Assembly: GCA_014898415.1 (NCBI GenBank)
Contig: RCTD01000026.1
Span: 434,001-498,000, forward strand
From: Stromatinia cepivora
Lineage: Eukaryota > Ascomycota > Leotiomycetes > Helotiales > Sclerotiniaceae
Reading direction: 5' to 3'
Length of the DNA: 64,000 bases
The notes under the pieces were generated by a model, which was not told the origin of the DNA, made no database searches, and saw nothing but the letters and a program-made list of their open reading frames with translations. This document shows positions 36,220 to 46,750 of the stretch, one piece after another; within the stretch, counting starts at the first letter, position 1; each line of letters begins with the position of its first letter. The translations under genes and the position numbers were made by a program.

Positions 36220-37030
36220 CGATGCCTGCAAATAAGCAGTGGATCCATCATCGGCCCGGTCCTCAAAAAACATAAAAAAAAGAAAGCGATTGAAATGGCA
36301 AAAAGAAATTTCGAACTAAACTTATTTCGGTACTACGGAAATCACAAACATCAATGAAATTTTCTTATTCTGGATGATTTAACAACATTACCGAATCTAT
36401 TCAAGTATTATGATTTATACTCAAAAATTCATATAACTAATAAAATCCCATATTTATATTACAATTCAATTAGAAAAATATTATAATAGCTTTTTTCAAC
36501 TAATTATATTCGAAATTAATTATTTGAATTTTAAATACAATACTATTTAATATTCCTAATTGATTAATATATTAAAAATAATAAATAATATAATTAATAA
36601 TTAATTCGATTGAAATATTACAATCGATATTTTAAAAGCTTTATAATTCAATAGTTGAAGATTTAAATAATAGTTTATAAAATGATATAATATAAGAAAA
36701 AGAAAAAAGTTCTAAGTCTTCGATTCTGATAAGGATAATATAAATAGTTGTTGAATAATACTCAATTGAGTTTAGATTCAAAATAACTTTTGCCATTTCA
36801 ATCGCTTCCAAAAAAAAGATAAAATAAAACTCAATGATATAATCTTGGGTACTGATGTAGTGTGACATAAGAATTGACACAAGATCTGAAAATCTTCGGA
36901 TCGAGATTCCCAAAGAAAAAACTGGCTGAATCGTAATATGGTGGGCGAACGTGGCAAACCTTGGCAGATAATACAGTCGGAACGCAGTGGGACATGAGAT
37001 ATTATGTGTTGGACTTGATATGTGCAAGCA
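36220..37030. other. AT-rich degraded repeat with internal inverted arms
   Basis: An AT-rich block inside the gene island. AAAGCGATTGAAATGGCAAAA at 36283-36303 recurs inverted at 36788-36807, and similarity extends inward with mainly transition differences. The arms translate to AIEMAK..., reminiscent of the start of pogo-type transposase DNA-binding domains, but that reading is weak. It is probably a RIP-mutated pair of inverted transposon fragments. Confidence 0.45.
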
Positions 37031-37585
37031 AAAGGATGTTAGCTTCAGCTTAAACGATCACAGTTGTTAGCGCATCCAATATGCTGGAACAATAGATCCA
37101 AATATCACTGTTAGTGACCCTCACATTCCTCATCACGGAGCGCGGTGAGCATCGATAGCTTTTATCCAAGTCATGTCTTCAAAACCCGCACATCTACCGC
37201 ATTACCCGCTTTCCTGAGAACATGGTAACTAGTGCTATCGTCAATGAATCGTCGTATCGAAAAGTTGAAGGGCGCCCAGTGTGCGCAGGAGTGTGCAAGC
37301 AATTTTGACACCTGAGGAAATGTTTGATGAGACATGGTATCAAGTCACGTGAATTGTTGCGCTTTTCAGAACTACATCTAATGTCCAGTCTATCGCATCA
37401 TTGTTGGTAACACCGTGCAATGAATCACGAATATATCCATAAGTTTAGATGGCTTCGTGATAATTATACAAGACTTAGAGATAGAACTGAACTGTCTGAA
37501 CGAATGAATAAATGCTATGCGGGTGCAGACAAAAAAAGCCCAGGGGATTTGAGTAGTCTCAAAAGTCACGACTTATGCCATCAAT

Positions 37586-37996
37586 TTGAAGTCTGTTGGT
37601 AGTTTTAATGACATTCGCTCGTCTGAAAATGTGTTTGTGCCTCAAAAAAGATCGAGAGAATATCTAAATAGTGGCATGACACTTGATGGACCCCGCAGAC
37701 CTCGCAAAGGGTCACAAAAATTGAGACGCGGATGTTATACTTGTAAGAAACGTAAAGTGGAGGTACTTTTCCCGCTCATCCATACCATTCCGCTCACTAA
37801 ACAACCCTAAGGTCTAGAAACCCTACCATCATGTCAAAATTGTGTACGGAATCATCTTTCTCGCAGCTACTCTACTCTCCGTCCCCGGGTATTACCCCTG
37901 AAACCTCGTCAAACCATAAACGAAAGCCCACTACCACATCCTCGCCAACTCGTGGGCTCTCATCGCTCTTCACCGCCCTTGATTCCGTTACTATGA
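37586..37996 (+). pseudogene. decayed Zn2Cys6 transcription factor N-terminus
   Basis: PRKGSQKLRRGCYTCKKRK matches the first half of a Zn2Cys6 binuclear cluster. After an apparent intron (about 37760-37811), another frame reads LPSCQNCVRNHLSRSY, matching the second half. The third Cys (expected KCDE) is replaced where GGTCTAGAA stands, the sixth Cys is Arg, and no splice choice joins the halves without a stop (GTC TAG). The frame then ends at 37994-37996. Downstream to about 38240 are weak traces of the central region of fungal regulators. The gene is broken. It may once have controlled a neighbouring pathway, but that cannot be shown. Confidence 0.7.
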
Positions 37997-38989
37997 TCAA
38001 AGTTAAGACAAACAATCCAAGCGACCCTCCACTCTCTAACATCTCAATCCTACTATTTACCTAATCTACCCTGCTCTCTCAAACTCTTGTACTTTGTTCA
38101 TGGCTGCAGTATTTTACACAATACTGCGCATCTTAAAAGGCAAGAAAAGTGCATAGATATGTGTCTGGAAGGCAATGAAGATCACTGGGAACAAATCGAA
38201 GGACAACTCCTATTTATGATGAGGCTGTTGGTTCTTGTCTAGGATCTTGGTAAAGGAAGTAAAATCAATATGGAATTTCTCCAAATGCTTCTAGATGTCG
38301 ACCAGTCGACTGAAGACGGGGGATAGCAATGGGAGGAGTTGATGGAGTGGCTGAGAAAGATTTTTCTTAGTTAAAAGTTGAATGATGAAATGGTTTATAT
38401 GTAATTTGTCCATTTCTTTGGTGACACTGCATCCTTCTGGAGCTATGCATTGGTATTTATACCCCATTTTACACAAAACATGGCATTTAATTATCATTGC
38501 TAAACGAATGAGTAACTAAGCTTGTAGTTTTCAGCTATCAGCTATATTGTTACTTGATCAAAGTCCTACCCCTTCATATTTTACCGCCTTCATTTTTTCT
38601 TTATAAACCTTCCGGTGATCCGTTGAACTATTTTCAACATTGTTACAGCACTAATGGTATACAGCCAAATTATATCGCAGGTAATTCACATGTGCAGTTC
38701 GACCATATTGCTTTCCTTTACTTATATAAGACCCTCTTTCTCCTAGGTAACTGTCTTCCTTCTACATGTTATCACCATCATCAGATTACCAACTTTGATA
38801 TCCACCAAAACCAAAACACAAGAAACTCAAAAAACTCTACAAACTCCTCAGGCGCTGCCAAATTACATATACTCCAGAATATACTAAAATCATCATCTAA
38901 GGCCGCTCCGATTTTGTGAGTACGAACCGAAACTCTCAGAGAAATCAAACCCAGCGAAAGAAAGCTACAACATACTCCCAAGCGCAACG

Positions 38990-39226
38990 ATGCAGATAAT
39001 AGTCAGATGTTTAACAGGCAGGGAAATCGAGATTGAGGTGGAAGAAAACCATAAAATTCACACAGTCAAGCAGCTTATCGAGGAACAAGAGGGAATCTCT
39101 CCGGATCAACAACGTCTCATCTATGCGGGCAAGCAAATGATGGATAATAAAGATATCAAGGATTATGAGCTTCTGGCTGGAGCTAAGCTACATCTCGTTC
39201 TTGCTCTTCGGGGAGGATCTATTTAA
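38990..39226 (+). CDS. NEDD8-like ubiquitin-family protein, divergent
   Basis: An intronless frame of 78 residues with a complete ubiquitin fold: MQIIVRCLTGREIEIEVEEN, QEGISPDQQRLIYAGKQM, DYELLAGAKLHLVLALRGG and a Ser-Ile tail. Ala72 in LALRGG is the mark of NEDD8/Rub1, where ubiquitin has Arg72. The hydrophobic patch L8, I44, V70 and lysines 27 and 48 are kept. The double Gly at 75-76 would be exposed after removal of the last two residues. Several positions usually conserved in fungal Rub1 differ (Cys7, HTVKQLI instead of the RIKERVE helix). It is therefore probably an extra paralogue rather than the main Rub1, or a fast-evolving Rub1. A C/A-rich leader lies upstream. Rub1 normally modifies cullins; whether this copy does is unknown. 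Confidence 0.85.
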   Translation: MQIIVRCLTGREIEIEVEENHKIHTVKQLIEEQEGISPDQQRLIYAGKQMMDNKDIKDYELLAGAKLHLVLALRGGSI

Positions 39227-40930
39227 GTGGCTTCGAAAATTTGCTTAGTCCGACTGTCGGTCTGCTCCTTATCATTCTCATGATTACTTGAGCATGTGAA
39301 TCTAGGGATAGACCATTACTATGATAGTCGACTACAATGGTGGAGTACAGTCAAGGCTTATAGCAAGAAGTAAGTTAAATGTGGCAAGGCCCAGGTCTCT
39401 ACAGTTAATTATTCTGAAGGAAAACTCTCGTTTTTTCTCTAAACAGTAGAAATTGATGCCTCCACTGGAAAATATAAGTATGATTCTTGAACTATTTGAT
39501 ATGACTTTGTGAAACTCTCCAACTCCGTAGTGGATCACAGGTAGAGGTTTCATAATTTCTGATCTTCCATACAACCATCCTAAAAGAAATCAAATAATTG
39601 AATCTGCGACCTCTCGCGTTGGTGCTTATATAATAGAAAGAAAATGAATCAAATAAGTTTGAGAATTGAGGCTTCATCGAGAAGAATCAACCATAACTTG
39701 TAGGTCCTTCATCTAGTTATCAATTTTACTTCATTATTCCTCGATGCACAAAACCACTATTTTATCTACCAAATATCAGGTGAACGTGTTTCTCTATAGA
39801 ATTTATTGCTGTATCAGTGTATAGGTAGAGGATTTTCTGGTAATATTCAAAATTGTGTGCATGTCATTCACAGAAATCAACCATGTTGCTGAAAAGTAAA
39901 TGCTAATTTTCGACATTAAAGAAACTGGCCTTGGGATGAGAGGGAGCTTGGAAAAGTGCACAAACCTCAAAACGAGATGTCTATATCCATAACCATTTCC
40001 ATATCTTTCTAAAAAGATCCGATCAAAACCTTTGACTTCAAGTCTATCTATTGAAAATTCTTACACTATTCATCAGACACAAGAAATAGCACCCTCCATT
40101 ATTCTATATCTTCATTAGAAAAGACTACATAAGTTTTCTTACATCGGATTAGAATCTCAACATTTCTATCATATAATGAAGCTTTCGGTCCTTATAAAAT
40201 GCTGATGGATATCTGAAATGCTATTTGGCAAAGGCTATGTCCCATATATAGAAGCCAAATGATAAGCTTTGAATGCAACTGATCTTCTTGGAAATCTTAG
40301 ATCATACACAGTCTATTCTTCCAGCCAATCACTATGAGTAAGGAGTTTTTCATTTACGGAATGCAACCATTTCCTTGCAGTTAAAAGAAGTATTCTTCAG
40401 CGATCAAAACTGACTCAGGTATACGTATAACAGGCCGAAGTATATTTTAAGCGAGTGAGGGGATTGTGTTAAATTCACGATCACTTAGATCTCAGACAGT
40501 AGATTGAGCAAAAAGTGAATATACCTAGCCTGGAATGATGGATGTCAGTCTTTCAATTGGATTTAGAGAATCGTGGGCCCCACAACAAATTACTCTGATG
40601 ATCTACACTGGTAGTACGATAAGGAGATTCAGTCAATCACTGTCTTCATCATTACAACCACCAGAAGCTGACTCTGAAACACTGGCAAATGAACAACAAT
40701 ATAAGATGAAAAGCCGTTAAATTCATGAAAGAGCGCATAGATGGACATAAGAAGTCTGTGAGTTCTCCGCTGCAGCCCGGAGACAGCCATTCCTAGCCAA
40801 ATGAATGAATGACTGATTAAATAGTCACTTCCGCCATCCTCCTTCGATTCCACTCCATTGCACCTCCACTTTCCCTTAACATCAGTCTCTCAATTCCTAG
40901 ACTTCCTTTCAATCCTCTCGAACCCACTAC
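39227..40930. other. 1.7-kb intergenic region, no gene seen
   Basis: Many stops in all frames and no motif. Open frames such as 40535-40720 are short and unsupported. Confidence 0.5.
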
Positions 40931-41390
40931 TTAGGCTCCGGCATAGAAGCCATAACTCAAATAGTTGACATTTGCGACACACCCACCAACGGAAGCAGCT
41001 CCGAACTGAGACTTATCACCTCCTTGGTTAAGACCGGAATAGAAGGTAACATGAAAGTTAGGAGTCAAGCTCAAGATCTTGATGCTGTGTTGCGTAGCAC
41101 CAAAGTTGCCTTTGGTCGGAGCGCCTCCGTTGGTGAAAATGACGGCACCACCACCACACGCTGTGATGTGAGTGTTAGTTACGACAACAAGAGGAAGATA
41201 TTGTGGAGTGGTGTAGAATGAATGGATGAAGGTTTGACATACCGGAGTCAGTGTAGACTGCGAATTGAGTACTTCCTCGCTTCTCAAGGGTGGCGATAGC
41301 AACATTGGCTTCGGCGTCAGCGACAGGGAGAGCTGGAACGACAGCGGCCAAGATGGCGGTGATGATGCTGGTGGTGTAGATGAACTTCAT
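40931..41390 (-). CDS. small secreted protein with Kex2-type processing site
   Basis: Exons 41390-41243 and 41160-40931 (82-bp intron, GT..AG) give 125 residues. MKFIYTTSIITAILAAVVPA is a classical signal peptide. A short pro-region ends TLEKR, a Kex2-type dibasic site. The mature part starts GSTQFAVYTDSACGGGAV and is Gly/Asn/Ser-rich, with two Cys that could form one disulphide, and ends YLSYGFYAGA. Size, signal and processing site fit fungal secreted effectors or other small extracellular proteins; no named family is recognised. A favourable leader lies just upstream. Confidence 0.75.
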
Positions 41391-42577
41391 GATGGAGATA
41401 GTTGTTGAAATGAAGATTTTTAGGGTGTTTGTTGCGGTAAATTATATTGATGGGAAGTGTAGAAGTGGTGTTCTGCTGGTGAGGGACTTATCTCCAGAAG
41501 GGAAATCTCTTGACCTTTTTATACGATTTTGAAGAGCATGACAACGATGCTGTCTCCAATTCTCTAGCCAGCAACTTTGCCGACTTGCATCTTTGTTGTC
41601 AATCCCGCTTCTGCAATTTGATTATTGATGATAGCGACATGTGGATTTCCCCTCTCAGGCGTCGCTCTAGATTCCGTTTCCAGCCAGCGCCAGCGGGATG
41701 GAACAGAACGTGACTAGTGGGACGAATATTGATACTTCATCACACTCAGCGCTCGCACTACTCAAGCAGTGAAAGTTCAACCACAATAGTGGAGGCATTT
41801 AATATCATCGTCGAATTTATAAGTCAAAGTCAATATTGGCGGATGTATGTTGATTGATAAGTGAACCCTTGTACTTTCAGCCGGCCAATGGAGAGCATCA
41901 AAGCAGATATTGGCAAATTGTACCTCTGAACCGGTAAGAAACGATATAAAGTGGTACGACTCGTGGCGCCATCTCTGTAGGCGATTAGGCCTTTGGATAC
42001 CTAATTTTGAGGAAGGGGTAAACAACGGCAAAAACTAACAAACAGGGGCAAAATTTTCAATCTGACAAGTGGATACTAATCCATCTCAACCCATAGCACC
42101 AAATTCAGTAATGCAAGCAGAATTGACAGTTTTTTAGCCACCCATTAAGGACGACCAGAAGTTCAGGTTTTAGCCAAGATCGCTCCAGCCAAGAATGCCA
42201 CTTCTGCATCATCACCCCCCACTAAATCTGATTACATATTCTTCAAAGCATACTTGGCGCAGAAAAACAGTTGTATGCGCCCGCCAATATATTTACATTA
42301 TGCCACTCGTCTGATTTATTCATTCATGCAGGGTACACAGATCTTTACCCCGCCTCCACGTGTTCTCAACATTGAAGGTATGCTTACTCTGCATGCGAAA
42401 CCTTTCGTAGATTCCATGGTAGAAATGCAGCCCCACTACTTCAATGTAATACGAGGCATTGAATTTGGAGACACAATCTTGGTCAGATTGCCAAGGTGAG
42501 ACCATCAATAAATAATCAGATTTCTTACTCTGATGACCGGATTACTATACATTTCGCAGTCGGTTACTACTTGCATG
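41391..42577. other. intergenic, no gene seen
   Basis: Upstream region of the small secreted protein gene and 3' flank of the next uncertain locus. Open frame 42254-42499 (+) lacks support. Confidence 0.4.
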
Positions 42578-43440
42578 TCAGGAACGTGTATCTGCCCTGA
42601 AATTCAGAGCCTTCTTGAGACGGGGTGATTGATGCAGGAATTCGATAGTACTGTACTGACGCCAATTACAGTCACTTCTTTTGATCCAGATCTCAGTGCG
42701 GGGATGAGATAACTCTCGGATTGCTTTCTGTCCCGTCATCACTTCTGCTATTCCAATGGATGTGTCTTCAAGTGGCATGATAAGCCAGGAAAACTGATCT
42801 TGTACATGAACATCACAATGCTAGTGTAAGTTGCAATATGTTACAGCCAACTGCATCCAGTATTGACCCGAAGAGATATAAAGCTAACACTTACCAAGCA
42901 CCTGGTGTGTAGGTGATACGAATGTAACCCTCACATTATCAATCGTGCGGGTATGGATATTCGTCAAGTAGAACGAATATGATAGATTCTGGCCGGGCCT
43001 TAATTCTGGGCTCACACTTTGCGATATCTCCAGAGCATGGGTAATCGGCAGACAAGCCATAAAAACCAATCAACGTATCAAGAACCTCGGCTCCCCTCAC
43101 ATCACGGTGGCTGCAGTATTTTTTTTTGTGGAGCTCAGCCCTTTTGTACCTTTTCCAGGAAATCTTTCATGACAATCTTGCTTTCTTGGTCATGGCCGGC
43201 CACTGGCTCTGTTCCTTCCCTTGAATCTATCGAGCTCGTCTCCTGAGTCCCATAATCGTGTATAAAGAACAATCGACAGTCTATCCTTTGGAGAAACTTA
43301 CCAGTAGATTATCCATCGGTGTACTCGTTAGGCAAAGGCCCAAAATACTGGTCTTCTCCAAAAATTTCCTTCCTGTTCCATCAATCCGAAGACAATCTAT
43401 CAACAAGTCATCAAAACGTGGATTCTCCTCAAAACCTTAA
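42578..43440 (-). other. uncertain multi-exon or decayed gene
   Basis: Several coding-like stretches lie on the minus strand. One model runs from Met 43060 through 42895 and then 42798-42578 (96-bp intron), giving 128 residues starting MACLPITHALEISQSV with a beta-sandwich-like LRPGQNLSYSFYLTNIHTRT segment. A second frame in the same place (…DTLIGFYGLSADYPCSGD…) is also open. Upstream, about 43310-43115 reads DQYFGPLPNEYTDG, stop, STGKFLQRIDCRLFFIHDYG and on to KDFLEK. The mixture of good but incompatible frames suggests either missed introns or a gene broken by frameshifts. No family is recognised. Confidence 0.3.
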
Positions 43441-43882
43441 TCGAATAGCTCCTACCAAACAAGCAATTAGCCCCCCTCATTGCACAAATGAGCGAAATAT
43501 ATAGGCGCAATGTTGGCTTCTAAAATCACCTACAAAATCTCTTATCAGTACATGATCGCTGTGCTTTGAATCTCAATTGCACAATTTTGTTTTTGAACCG
43601 GTGCTGGCTTCTGTGCGGAGGGAGATCCGGTGCACGCAAGGCACTAATTAGACCTCGCTCGAAAGGTTCGCCGGATAGAATGAAGCAGGAGAAAGCTGTA
43701 CGATCAATTTTATGTGATGCCGTTTTTGGATGAGGGAGGAGATATTGAACATTACAGGATGTATCGGGATTCTTAATATTTTAGTATTAGAGTTGGGTGG
43801 TTTCTGGAGTGTAAGATTCTATATCGTAGGTCTTCCAAAATATGAGATAGAGCTGAAACCGGGTGAGCTGAAGGATATGCGT

Positions 43883-43924
43883 ACGGAGATGCCCTTACGG
43901 AGATGCCCTTACGGAGATGCCCTT
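43883..43924. repeat. 14-bp tandem repeat, three perfect copies
   Basis: ACGGAGATGCCCTT occurs three times in a row. It lies inside an unsupported open frame (43730-44095). The 14-bp unit shifts frame with each added copy, which argues against coding. Confidence 0.9.
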
Positions 43925-44441
43925 GCTACTAGGATTGGTTTCTCAATTGGGTCAGAAACAAATGACCTGTCAAAATTCCTGAAGGCTTTCCGCGCCCACC
44001 CAACCTGGTTCATGGGAATGGGTGGCGCGGGTAAAATGCCACCTTATGTAGAGCTTTATTCCCAAAAGCTTCTTAATCCACCTGTTGCTTTTTGAGCTCA
44101 ACCCATCGAATAAAACTTATGGATTCATTGTATTAATTTGATTGATTCCTTCACCAGCAATTTCTGAATGTTTTGAGCAAAATCTTGTTGAGAGGCACAC
44201 TAATTGGGTTGTCGCGGCGTAGCTGTGGCTTATGCGGTACGAACTGTTCGCCTTGCAGAATGCGAAACCCAATAAACTGAAGCGATTTGACGCCGATAAT
44301 TTCACTATTTCCTCGTCTTTGTGTTTTGTGCTCTTCTGGTATTCACACAAGGTTGAAAATTGTACGACATAGTTATCGTCTCAAAAAAACCAACACTTCA
44401 TCTCGGAGGTTTAATTAAGACGAGGTGCCTGGCCTGTCAAT

Positions 44442-45422
44442 ATGGTTACCATACAAGTCGAAATTCCCGGAGAACCTCTCATCAACTACCGAACTGAGGA
44501 AATCCCAGAACCTGGAACTGCACCGAATGATCGACTTAGCAGTAGAGCTACAAGTTCCGGTGATACCACGTCCGCTTCCACAAATCAACTTGAGCTTGAT
44601 ACCACGCGGAAACGTCTCCGAGATATGAGGCTTTACCAGTCCACTTTCAATACACGTAGTCCCAGTGTGTCCTCAACGGTCATATACACACCCGAGTCGT
44701 CAGTCGAGCCGACAATCAAGCAAGAGAACTTGTACTCGACTAGCATAGGAATACTTCAATCAATTCCACCCAACCCACAAGAATATCAAAACAATGTGGC
44801 TGCTTGGGCCTCGACAGAGCACCGCATTAATACCGGGGAAAGATGCAAATCTCAATTGTACAACGGCGACCAGATGACACAGATAGAACCAATGGTGTTC
44901 AAGAATGAACATCCCAACAACGCGCTTCAGGACTATCAGGAGCAAATACATCATCTCGAGGGCCAAAACAAGAAGAGGAAGCATAATCACGCGTGCTTGA
45001 AGTTCGCAATTACCAATCCGGGTGAATATCTCCAGTCAATTCCTTCTTTTGAAGAGCACACAGTAAATGCGGGGAATAATGTGGCCGCAGAACCCGATGA
45101 AGATGCGGAAGCTATAGGCGGTCTATCCACCTCTCTACCCAAGAAAAGGGCGAAGGAAGAAGAGGAAGCTCATTTTATTAAATCTCGCGGAGCGCGGTGT
45201 CCGCATGGATTGAAGTCGATTGCGCACAAAGAAACTACGAAATCTGCTAGTTGTGCAGTAAAGTCTTATCAAGAACAACTTCGAAAACACCAGGAAGAGG
45301 CGAAGTCAAAGGTGGAAGATATTGCACACAGATACCTCATCGGTGTCCCAGATGTTTCTAGCCCTAAATTAGGGGATCGCGACAGGAATTTGGATAGGAA
45401 GAGGGAGGTATCAAGGGTTTGA
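44442..45422 (+). CDS. hypothetical protein with nuclear-localisation-like basic patches
   Basis: An intronless 326-residue frame from MVTIQVEIPGEPLINY. The composition is polar (Ser, Thr, Glu, Asn, Gln) in the first half. A likely helical segment at about 165-190 includes YQEQIHHLEGQNKKRKHNHA, followed by a bipartite-type basic patch LPKKRAKEEEE near 233. The C-terminal part holds SYQEQLRKHQEEAKSK, another heptad-like helix. It has no enzyme motif and no signal peptide. The long open frame and a good leader support a gene; the product is unknown, and a nuclear location is only suggested by the basic patches. Confidence 0.6.
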   Translation: MVTIQVEIPGEPLINYRTEEIPEPGTAPNDRLSSRATSSGDTTSASTNQLELDTTRKRLRDMRLYQSTFNTRSPSVSSTVIYTPESSVEPTIKQENLYSTSIGILQSIPPNPQEYQNNVAAWASTEHRINTGERCKSQLYNGDQMTQIEPMVFKNEHPNNALQDYQEQIHHLEGQNKKRKHNHACLKFAITNPGEYLQSIPSFEEHTVNAGNNVAAEPDEDAEAIGGLSTSLPKKRAKEEEEAHFIKSRGARCPHGLKSIAHKETTKSASCAVKSYQEQLRKHQEEAKSKVEDIAHRYLIGVPDVSSPKLGDRDRNLDRKREVSRV

Positions 45423-45759
45423 GGACAGAATCTATGCTTTGATATTGTCGGAAAGTTGAGTGTGCAGAGGAGATCATGTGTTTGTTTTTACGATGCTGGT
45501 CTTATGTTATTGGGAGAAGGAGGGAAAACGCAAAGAAGAAGCCATGCTTCCTGCTACGTCTTTCTGTTTCGTCCACGTTTGGGCGTGGGCTGGTTTCCCC
45601 AAAAGTCTTAATAAAAGTCAATCGAGGCCCAATCAGTATTATATAACACCAGAGAATCTTCAAGCTATTCTTGCAAAATCTCTGTTGCTTCTTCTGGTAT
45701 CATGCATAAAATCATCGCGAAATAAGTCCAGAACTCCTATATCAAACAATCGAAGCAAC
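45423..45759. terminator. convergent 3' region
   Basis: Separates the stops of the plus-strand gene ending at 45422 and the minus-strand gene ending at 45760. No gene seen. Confidence 0.4.
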
Positions 45760-46750
45760 TCACGGAGGAGGTATTGGTCCTCTAGCCTTGCTCCACTCAA
45801 TATTCTTGCGTGGTTTGACAACGTGAGGGGGTTGTAACCGCCAGTAGTCCCTCGCAGCAGCATATTTAGCGCCTCGACGAAGTTCATGTGGTTTACGCCC
45901 ATTTTTAACACGCCAACTATGATCTATTAGTGTCGACCATGCATGCATGCATTTGCAGGAAAACTTACGCGTTGAGCACATCCCTCTTTGCCCAGGTAAT
46001 GCGAATACGTTTATACTTCTGGTATTTGCCATTCTTGTCAGGCAGAGAGAAAGTCTGTGGCGTGACGTGGTTAATGTCCTTGATCTGGAGGTGCTCTTCA
46101 ACGGTCATAGCAACTTCACAATACGCGAACTCCCTGCGATGAAAGATGGACATCTTCTTATCACGCATCTCCTTGGTAGAATATTTGAGTTCATGGGGTG
46201 CAACGGTGGTAGGAGCAACTTGTGCGGGGGCAGCTTCGTCCATGTCATCCTTCACTAGGACAAATCATTAGCAAAAGCAGTATATAATTTCATGGAATTG
46301 CACGCTTACTTTCTTCATCAAAAGCCTCTTCTGAGACAGGTGCGAGGTGGACAGTATCATCTTCAGCTTCTTTAGATACTTAGTATAAAACAAGCAAATT
46401 GTTATACAAATCACAATCTCACCTTCTTCTTTGATTATAACAGTCTTTTTTAAGGAACGCCTTGGACGGAAATGATGATTGGCCGCAGGCACACAATCGT
46501 CGAGTTGATTGGAAGGGAAATCTTGAGCTGCGACGGAAGAGGTCTGCTCAGCAAAATGTTGATGATCATCACTTCGGAGGGAGTGTTCAATATACTGGCC
46601 ACCAAAGGCATAGTTCTCTGAATTCTCGGGAGGTATGGAAGGATATCGCTGGCGGGCGGGATTGAGATAGTACGAATTTTGAGTATCCTCTTCTATCGTA
46701 TTGCACAGTATGGAAACGCGATTTTGTACTGCACAAAGATACATTAGCAT
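45760..46750 (-). CDS. hypothetical protein, four exons
   Basis: A spliced model of 46750-46423, 46369-46310, 46254-45969 and 45916-45760 gives 276 residues; introns are 52-55 bp and every junction keeps the frame. The N-terminal 110 residues are polar and end in RPRRSLKKTVIIKEE. Then comes an acidic stretch (EAEDDTVHLAP, AFDEEMKDDMDEA). The conserved-looking C-terminal half has MSIFHRREFAYCEVAMTVEE, FSLPDKNGKYQKYKRIRITW and WRVKNGRKPHELRRGAKYAA and ends WSKARGPIPPP. No known domain is recognised. The first exon may begin further upstream; a GTAAGT donor near 46815 hints at an extra 5' exon. Confidence 0.55.

Noticed and set aside
43730..44095. 121-codon plus-strand open frame
   Set aside because: It includes a 14-bp tandem repeat that would shift frame with each copy change, and shows no domain; coding is not supported.
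44760..44990. Minus-strand hydrophobic open frame
   Set aside because: Complement of the plus-strand hypothetical gene at 44442-45422.
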